64,000 nucleotides of DNA, from NCBI GenBank assembly GCA_039414355.1, contig JBCDJN010000008.1:1-64000 (forward strand). The letters run 5' to 3'. Shown here piece by piece: positions 58,603 to 64,000 of the stretch. Source of the stretch: JBCCQL01 sp039414355. Its GTDB lineage: Bacteria > Planctomycetota > Planctomycetia > Pirellulales > Lacipirellulaceae. Numbering within the stretch: position 1 is the stretch's first letter; every line of letters begins with the position of its first letter. The notes under the pieces were generated by a model that saw nothing but the letters and a program-made list of their open reading frames with translations, made no database searches and was not told the origin of the DNA. Position numbers and translations under genes: made by a program.

Positions 58603-59523
58603 TCACCGCTCCGCGAAGCTAGCGATTTCGAGCCGCGCCAGTTCGTCGGCCACCTCTTCGGGCGTCGAGGGGCGCCTCAGCGGGTCTTTCGCCAGCAGTC
58701 GGTGCACAAGCGAGGCAACCGGCTTGGGCGTGCCGGGGCGGGCGTCGCGGAGGCACTTCGGCTTCGCCTGGCGGTGCATGCTGATCAGCTCGGCGGGGTC
58801 GTCGGCCTCGAACGGCCGCTCGCCGGTGAGCGTCTCGTAGAGCATCACACCCAGGCTGTAGAGGTCGGTCCGGCGGTCGACGGTGCAGGCGCTGGTGACC
58901 ATCTCCGGCGCCATGTAGTGCGGCGTGCCCACCACCGGGCGCGTGGCCCACGAACGGGCTTCGTCAGACGTTTGGCAGAAGCCCAAGTCGAGCAGCGTGG
59001 CGTGGCCGTCCGGCGAAACGAAGACGTTGGCCGGCTTCACGTCCGCGTGGATCATGCCCGCTGCCTTGTGGATGGCGGCGAGCGCCTCGGCCACCTGCCG
59101 GGCGATCCAGAGGGCGGCGGGCAGCGCCGGTTGGCGGCCCTCGGCGAGCTTCGCGGCGAGGGTTTCGCCCGCCACGCGCGGCATCACGATGAAGAACGGC
59201 GGCCGCGTGAGCTGCGACGAGAGCACCGGCGCCACGTGCGGGTGCGAGACCTTGCCACCGACGAGCGCCTCGCGGCGGAGCGTCTCCACCGCGGCTGTGT
59301 CGTTCCACCACTCGCGGCGGAGCGCCTTCACCGCGTACATGGGCGGCGCGTCCGGCGTCTCCTGCGGGCGGGCCAAGTAGACGCGGTTGAGCGTGCTCTC
59401 GGCCAGCAGGCGGACCAACTGCCAGGGGCCCATGCGGCCCACCACTTTCCGCCGACTGGGGGCTTCGCCCCATACCACACGTGAGCCCGATTGACCGGTG
59501 GTGGTCGCCGTGGTTGTCGCCAT
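58603..59523 (-). CDS. Ser/Thr protein kinase
   Basis: A 306-residue eukaryotic-like kinase without a membrane helix. The ATP lysine is in YAVKALRREW, the catalytic loop is IHADVKPANVFV (HAD for HRD), the metal motif is LLDLGFCQT (DLG for DFG), and the activation segment ends GTPHYMAPEM. The DLG variant is common in planctomycete kinases, so activity is likely. The glycine-rich loop is weak (RLLAESTLNRVYLA). The ATG at 59521-59523 starts a low-complexity Thr/Ala leader; a longer frame to 59631 is possible. It is downstream of lpxI on the same strand. Confidence 0.88.
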   Translation of the reverse strand: MATTTATTTGQSGSRVVWGEAPSRRKVVGRMGPWQLVRLLAESTLNRVYLARPQETPDAPPMYAVKALRREWWNDTAAVETLRREALVGGKVSHPHVAPVLSSQLTRPPFFIVMPRVAGETLAAKLAEGRQPALPAALWIARQVAEALAAIHKAAGMIHADVKPANVFVSPDGHATLLDLGFCQTSDEARSWATRPVVGTPHYMAPEMVTSACTVDRRTDLYSLGVMLYETLTGERPFEADDPAELISMHRQAKPKCLRDARPGTPKPVASLVHRLLAKDPLRRPSTPEEVADELARLEIASFAER

Positions 59524-59679
59524 CGTGTGCCTGCTCGCAGAAGTCCCGGCGCCACGAAAAGCCACAGGCGCCCGGTTTCTCATCGGCATGGCAACCGGCC
59601 ACGCTGAAGCGGCAAGGCCGATGCGGCCCACCCAAGCGATAGCACCGCAAGCAAGGCGGCCGCGAGGCGCACTTAGGCT

Positions 59680-59714
59680 GCTGATGTCTGACCGCTGAGG
59701 GCCGAACGCTACGC
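59680..59714 (-). repeat. Heptamer array H at the lpxI stop codon
   Basis: On the plus strand GCTGATG, TCTGACC, GCTGAGG, GCCGAAC, GCTACGC are consecutive heptamers. On the minus strand the preserved part reads TCAGCGG, TCAGACA, TCAGC, the TCAGNNN pattern. The last unit includes the TAG stop of lpxI. Confidence 0.7.
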
Positions 59715-60590
59715 GGCCTTGGCCGCCGCCTGCGAGCTGGCGATCGCCACGACCTTGATGCCCTTACTCTGAGCGAACCGGCAGAAGTCCTCGCTATCGA
59801 GCAGGATGGTGCGGCCCGCCTCGATAGCAAGCACCCGCCCGCCGGCGGCGGCCATCGTCTCGAGCGTCTGGATGCCAACCGTTGGCACGTCGAAGCGCAT
59901 GTCTTGGTTCGGCTTGGCGACCTTGATCACCGTGAACCCGCCCTGCCGGCAGAGCTCGCCGGCGCGGCGGATGGCGGCGTCGGTTCCTTCGATCGCCTCG
60001 ACGGCGATCACTGCGCGGTCCTTCACGCAGATGCTCTGGCCAATGTCCAGGCCGCCCATCTGCTTGGCGATCTCCCAGCCGAACTGGATATCGGTCGACT
60101 GCGCGGGCGACGGGGCGCCGCCGGCCACAGGGCCTGCGTTCACGAGAAGCTCCGGGGCAAAATCCGTGGCGGGCAGGAAGTTGATGCCGCGTCGGCCGAA
60201 CGCCTCGCACAGCGTGCCGAGCAGCGTGTCGTCCTTGCGGTCGCCGCCGCTGCCGATGAAGTGGGGATAGAACGTCCGCAGGCAAGTCAGGTCGGGCACG
60301 TACCGCAGAAGCACCCAGGGGCGGTAAAGGTCCACCTTGTGGAACTTGCCCGCCATGGTGGCCCGGGTCACGCCGCGGCGTTGGAAGTACCGGATCGCCG
60401 TGCCGAGATGGGCCGCGTTGAGCCACTGGAAGTGATCAACGTGCGGGATGATGTCTTCTTCGCAGTGCCATTTGATGCCCAGGCACTGCACTTCGTGCCC
60501 GGAGGCGCGGAGGGTGTCAGCGATCGTAATCGGCAGACGTCCCCAACCGGCGATGAGCCCAACGCGGCGATTGGAACTGGTGGGGGGCAT
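59709..60590 (-). CDS. lpxI: UDP-2,3-diacylglucosamine pyrophosphatase LpxI-type (DUF1009)
   Basis: Lipid A biosynthesis enzyme that converts UDP-2,3-diacylglucosamine to lipid X, an alternative to LpxH. The 293-residue protein starts with RVGLIAGWGRLPITIADTL, the LpxI N-terminal domain, and has IRYFQRRGVTRATMAGKFHK and the C-terminal catalytic domain with SICVKDRAVIAVEAIEGTD and VAKPNQDMRFDVPTVG. These match the family well, including the metal-binding acidic segment. It sits next to lpxD, as in several LpxI-type genomes. Its stop codon is part of a heptamer array. Confidence 0.93.
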   Translation of the reverse strand: MPPTSSNRRVGLIAGWGRLPITIADTLRASGHEVQCLGIKWHCEEDIIPHVDHFQWLNAAHLGTAIRYFQRRGVTRATMAGKFHKVDLYRPWVLLRYVPDLTCLRTFYPHFIGSGGDRKDDTLLGTLCEAFGRRGINFLPATDFAPELLVNAGPVAGGAPSPAQSTDIQFGWEIAKQMGGLDIGQSICVKDRAVIAVEAIEGTDAAIRRAGELCRQGGFTVIKVAKPNQDMRFDVPTVGIQTLETMAAAGGRVLAIEAGRTILLDSEDFCRFAQSKGIKVVAIASSQAAAKAA

Positions 60591-60689
60591 GGCTGCTCGG
60601 TCACTGAGCCGCGATCGTCAGGGAGCCGACCATCGATAGTCGACCCGGTTGGCCGACTCCCTTGTGGTCGCGGCTCGGCGTTTGGGTCC

Positions 60690-61784
60690 TCAGGCGGCTT
60701 CACGCGGCTGCGGTTGCGTCGCTTCGCTGGCGTCGAGTTGCTTCGCCAGCTCCGCCACCTGCTTCCGCAGTTGCTTGAACTCCTTCCGCATCTCAGGCAG
60801 CTTGGCGATGGCGGCGAAGCGGAGTTTTTGTGCCTTGACCGGCACGGCCGGGGCGCCGAGGACGCTCTCGCCGGCCGGGATGTCGTGGCTCACGCCGCAC
60901 ATGGCGCCGAGCTGGGCGCCCGTGCCGATGGTCACGTGGTCTCGCACGCCCGCCTGGCCCGCCATCACCACGTAGTCGCCCGTAGTGGTGCTGCCGGCGA
61001 TGCCGACTTGGCTGCAGATGAGGTTGTGCTTTCCGATGCGGCAGTTGTGGGCGATCTGGGCGAGGTTGTCGATCTTCGTCCCCTCGCCGATCCGCGTCGG
61101 GCCGTAGACGCCACGGTCGATCGTCGTGCCGGCGCCGATCTCGACGTCGTCTTCGACCTCAACGTTGCCGAGCTGAGCCGCGAGCACGTGGCGGCCTTCG
61201 CTCTGCGAGTAGCCAAAGCCGTACGCGCCAATCACAGCGCCGGCGTGCACGATGCAGCGGTCGCCAACGTTGGTGTCTTCGTACAGCGTTGCGCTCGGAA
61301 AGATGGTGACGTCCGCCCCCACGCGGCAACCGGGCAGGATGACGGTGTTCGGGTAGACCGTGGTGCGAGGCCCGATGGTCACGTCCTCGCCAATCACCGC
61401 GCCGCAGTGGATCTGCGCGGTGGGGTCGATCTGGGCCGAGGGGTCGATGGTGGCGCCAGCGTGGCGGCCGACGAGCGTTCGTCGGCGGGTCGGGCGAAAC
61501 CGCAACACGATGGCGGAGAACGCCGCGTGCAGATCATCGACGGCGATCGACGGCCGGTCGTCCACGGCGACGCCCTTCGGCACAACAACCGCCGCAGCGG
61601 CGCACTCGGCCAACGCCGGCAGGCGATCCGCGTGATCAACCAGCGTGATGTCCCCGGGGCCGGCTTCGCCGAGCGGCGCCGCGCCCGTGAGTTCAAGCGT
61701 GGCGTCGCCAACGAGATGGCCGCCAACCAAAGCGGCGAGTTCCGACAATGCTGCGGGGTCCGACAGCGGTGCAGGGGCTGCCAT
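60690..61784 (-). CDS. lpxD: UDP-3-O-acylglucosamine N-acyltransferase
   Basis: Third step of lipid A synthesis: adds a 3-hydroxyacyl chain to the amine of UDP-3-O-acylglucosamine. The 364-residue protein has the N-terminal uridine-binding domain (LAALVGGHLVGDATLEL, TLVDHADRLPALAEC) and a left-handed beta-helix of hexapeptide repeats from ~105 to ~315 (ATIDPSAQIDPTAQIHCGAV onward). The catalytic histidine is in IAHNCRIGKHNLICSQVGIA. A C-terminal Lys/Gln coiled segment follows. The ATG at 61782-61784 is preferred over one eight codons upstream. Confidence 0.94.
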   Translation of the reverse strand: MAAPAPLSDPAALSELAALVGGHLVGDATLELTGAAPLGEAGPGDITLVDHADRLPALAECAAAAVVVPKGVAVDDRPSIAVDDLHAAFSAIVLRFRPTRRRTLVGRHAGATIDPSAQIDPTAQIHCGAVIGEDVTIGPRTTVYPNTVILPGCRVGADVTIFPSATLYEDTNVGDRCIVHAGAVIGAYGFGYSQSEGRHVLAAQLGNVEVEDDVEIGAGTTIDRGVYGPTRIGEGTKIDNLAQIAHNCRIGKHNLICSQVGIAGSTTTGDYVVMAGQAGVRDHVTIGTGAQLGAMCGVSHDIPAGESVLGAPAVPVKAQKLRFAAIAKLPEMRKEFKQLRKQVAELAKQLDASEATQPQPREAA

Positions 61785-61931
61785 GCAGGTTCCTTCCCAA
61801 TTGCCCAACGTGGCTCGGTAGCAGACTTTGCCCAGGATTAAAGCCTGGTAGCCGCGGCGGCGATCCTTCGCCGCGCGGTGGGCGACTTTACCGCCGCCGT
61901 GCCGACCGCCACAAGATCAGCCTGCCGCCGA

Positions 61932-62339
61932 TCAGCGGTCGGGCGCGGCAAGGCTCATCGCCTCTTCGAAGTTCCGCTGCAGTTTGGCGAAGTCCTCGCG
62001 GTTGCCGCCGGCGTCGGGGTGCACGTACTTCACACGCTCCCGGTAGGCCGCTAGCACCTCGGACTTCGTGCACGGCAGCTTCAGCCCGAGGGCCCGGACG
62101 GAGGGCGGGGCGTCCCGCTTGACCCACTCGGGCAGCGTGGTCACGTAGCCGCGAACCACGATCAGCGCACGCCGCAGCGAGCGGTAGTAGGCCCGGACGT
62201 CGGCCACCAAGAAGAAGTAGCCCACGATCGGGGCGACGACCAGCAGCAGGAACAGCAGCCCCAAACCGGTCAGGTCCGCGGCGTCCGGCCACGCTTCGTC
62301 AACGGTTGGGTAGTTGCCGCGCGGGTAGCCCGATTCCAT
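61932..62339 (-). CDS. Membrane-anchored J-domain protein
   Basis: A 135-residue protein with one transmembrane helix (LTGLGLLFLLLVVAPIVGYFF, about residues 23-43) and a C-terminal J domain (LPCTKSEVLAAYRERVKYV) carrying the HPD motif in YVHPDAGGNRE. It probably recruits DnaK to the membrane. The ATG at 62337-62339 gives the shorter form; a start at 62360 adds seven residues. Its place between lpxD and lptB suggests an envelope role, by inference only. Confidence 0.82.
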   Translation of the reverse strand: MESGYPRGNYPTVDEAWPDAADLTGLGLLFLLLVVAPIVGYFFLVADVRAYYRSLRRALIVVRGYVTTLPEWVKRDAPPSVRALGLKLPCTKSEVLAAYRERVKYVHPDAGGNREDFAKLQRNFEEAMSLAAPDR

Positions 62340-62410
62340 GACCGCCAAGATATACCGCAACGCCCGCGGCGGGCGAATCTTCTGACAGCAAGGCTCGAAC
62401 TTATTGGTTC

Positions 62411-63145
62411 TCAGGCCGCGCCGAGTTCCATGCCCTCGCCAAAGTAGTACCGGCGGGCGTCGGGGTTGCTCAGCACCTCATCGGGCCGGCCGTGGCACAG
62501 CACTCGGCCGGCGCGGATCACGTAGCTGCGGTCGGTGATTTCGAGCGTTTCACGGACCTGGTGGTCGGTGATCAGGATCGATATGCCGCGGCTGCGGAGG
62601 TCGCGGATGATGCCCTGGATGCTGTCGATGGTGACCGGGTCGATGCCGGTGAAGGGCTCGTCGAGCAGGATGATCTTGGGGTCGGAGACCAGGCAGCGGG
62701 CGATCTCGAGCCGCCGGCGTTCGCCGCCCGAGAGGTTGTTCGCTCGGCTTCTGCGGAGCTTGGTGATGCCGAACTGCTCCATCAGCTCGTCGCACCGCTG
62801 CCGCCGGGTGCGGCGGTCCATGCCAAGCATCTCCATCACGCCGAGCAGGTTGTTTTGCACCGAGAGCTTGCGGAAGACGCTGGATTCTTGGGCCAGATAG
62901 CCCATTCCGCCATCCCGTGCGCGGCGGTACATCGGCCAGTTGGTCACGTCCTTGCCGCCGAGGCAAACGCGGCCGGCGTCGGGCTCGACCATGCCGCAGG
63001 TCATGCGGAACGAGGTGGTCTTGCCCGCCCCGTTGGGGCCAAGCAGGCCGACGATCTCGCCGGGCTCCACCTCAAATTCCACCCCGTCCACCACCCGCCG
63101 GCGGCCATAGGTCTTTACCAATCCGTGGACATCGAGCAGGGCCAT
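62411..63145 (-). CDS. lptB: LPS export ABC transporter ATPase (LptB-like)
   Basis: ATPase that powers extraction of lipopolysaccharide from the inner membrane. The 244-residue protein has Walker A GLLGPNGAGKTTSF, signature LSGGERRRLEIARCL, Walker B IILLDEPFTGIDP and the switch histidine in ILITDHQVRETL. YLAQESSVFRKLSVQNNLL is characteristic of LptB. The ATG is at 63143-63145, with a heptamer array only 5 bp upstream, so the whole ribosome-binding region is array sequence. The permease genes lptF/lptG are not in the window. Confidence 0.93.
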   Translation of the reverse strand: MALLDVHGLVKTYGRRRVVDGVEFEVEPGEIVGLLGPNGAGKTTSFRMTCGMVEPDAGRVCLGGKDVTNWPMYRRARDGGMGYLAQESSVFRKLSVQNNLLGVMEMLGMDRRTRRQRCDELMEQFGITKLRRSRANNLSGGERRRLEIARCLVSDPKIILLDEPFTGIDPVTIDSIQGIIRDLRSRGISILITDHQVRETLEITDRSYVIRAGRVLCHGRPDEVLSNPDARRYYFGEGMELGAA

Positions 63146-63149
63146 GGCG

Positions 63150-63249
<100 letters not shown>

Positions 63250-63264
63250 CGGGCCGCAAGGCCC

Positions 63265-64000
63265 CTACCTCACCAATCGCATGTCGGTGACGTTGGGGAT
63301 GGGGAACAGCCAGCTATGGGGCCAATACACGCAAACGGCTTTGCCGATCAAGAGCTTTCGCTCCAGGTAGGGCCCGCCCGGGTCGCCGGCGCCCTGCCCG
63401 CCGCTCTTCCAGAGCCGGCAGTCGAGGCTCGCCCCGCTGTTGTCACCGAGGACGAAGTACTGGTCTTCTTCGGTGACAAAGTCCACCGCCTCGCGCTGCG
63501 AGAAGACCGCCCATCTGCTTGGGTCAAAGGCGATATCTGTCAGCCACGTTGGCCCGTCCTCGGTGCTGATCGGAAATCGGCCGGCGATAGCGTTGCCGTC
63601 AACACGCCAATCGGTTACCGGGAGGCCGTTCACCCGGCCCCGCAGCGGGTTCTCCCACGTGTCGGCGATGTAGTAGATGTCCCGCGAAACCTCAGCCCGG
63701 TCCACGGTCAAGCGGGCGCCGCGGGCTCCGATGCCCACCGGGGCGAGGTCGCCGGCGTCCGCCTCGCTCGTGCGGGGGACGATCTGCTCCCGGCTGCCAA
63801 ACACTTTGTCAACGTCGTAAGCGGTCGGCTTGTCGAACTCGACCGCTTTACCGTCGACCCAGAGCATCAGTTTGTCGTCCACGTTGGCGAAGCGGAGCCG
63901 GTGCTTGCCGGCGCCGCTTAGCACGCCCGACGCTTTTGGCGCGAAGCCTTCAATCGCGTCGCCCGTCTCGAATTCATGGGCCGAGAGGGAAGCCGTTTCG
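63265..64000 (-). CDS. lepB: Signal peptidase I, planctomycete type, 5' part outside window
   Basis: Membrane serine protease that removes signal peptides. Only the C-terminal ~244 codons are visible; the catalytic serine and membrane anchor lie beyond the right edge. The visible part has a large inserted beta domain (FANVDDKLMLWVDGKAVEF onward) and the box E region EDQYFVLGDNSGASLDCRLW, where the common SxDSR is SLDCR. The C-terminus, LIGKAVCVYWPHSWLFPIPN, fits LepB. It is transcribed toward lptB, separated by a pair of inverted heptamer arrays. Confidence 0.85.
   Translation of the reverse strand, partial: ETASLSAHEFETGDAIEGFAPKASGVLSGAGKHRLRFANVDDKLMLWVDGKAVEFDKPTAYDVDKVFGSREQIVPRTSEADAGDLAPVGIGARGARLTVDRAEVSRDIYYIADTWENPLRGRVNGLPVTDWRVDGNAIAGRFPISTEDGPTWLTDIAFDPSRWAVFSQREAVDFVTEEDQYFVLGDNSGASLDCRLWKSGGQGAGDPGGPYLERKLLIGKAVCVYWPHSWLFPIPNVTDMRLVR

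Overview
The window is GC-rich, densely coded bacterial DNA. Several traits point to Planctomycetota, probably the Pirellulales: three proteins with PEP-CTERM sorting tails, an Nqr sodium pump operon carrying its own apbE and nqrM, LpxI-type lipid A genes, a kinase with HAD/DLG in place of HRD/DFG, and very weak Shine-Dalgarno use. This placement is inferred from gene content. I recognised no rRNA, tRNA, transposase, prophage or CRISPR array.

Layout. 1-2269 (-): sucC and sucD with a four-helix-bundle (23S rRNA intervening-sequence family) gene between them. 2613-10179 (+): nqrABCDEF-apbE-nqrM behind a region with a perfect TGTGA-N6-TCACA operator. 10184-27246 (-): a 17-kb exopolysaccharide operon with a priming sugar transferase (fused to a degenerate GGDEF-like domain), GT4, Wzz-like protein, a CpsD-like ATPase lacking its Walker A lysine, Wzx-like flippase, Wzy/ligase-like protein, GT2 enzymes, epimerase, WecG-type transferase, FAD oxidoreductase, polysaccharide deacetylase and GT39. 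A GGDEF diguanylate cyclase with an I-site faces away from it. 28687-31758: a large SMC/YhaN-like protein without Walker A, joined to DUF4332 repeats. 32014-44113: a mixed region with PEP-CTERM proteins, orphan efflux adaptor, ogt, response regulator, and a MurG-like/MurE-like pair that has lost catalytic signatures. 44353-54682 (+): rimO-pgsA-CPBP protease, an RND efflux pair behind a palindrome, and an ammonium transporter fused to HD-GYP. 54701-64000: greA, zinc-ribbon protein, a PEP-CTERM protein, lysS, a Ser/Thr kinase, then lpxI, lpxD, a J-domain protein, lptB and the 3' part of a signal peptidase I gene.

The most unusual feature is a family of short tandem heptamer arrays. Five tracts are built on TCAGNNN (T followed by C or T, then AG and three variable bases); others use TTGGCTN or TGCTCCC-type units. 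They lie only in gaps between co-directional genes, often start about 5 bp before the next start codon and overlap the previous stop codon, and at four junctions occur as inverted pairs able to form long hairpins. One inverted pair encloses the four-helix-bundle gene inside the sucC-sucD operon, whose last codons are array sequence. Another array encodes the hydrophobic core of the ApbE signal peptide. I regard this as the best candidate for an undescribed system here.

A second theme is cyclic-di-GMP: a diguanylate cyclase beside the exopolysaccharide operon, a GGDEF-like domain on the priming transferase, and an HD-GYP domain wired to an ammonium channel.
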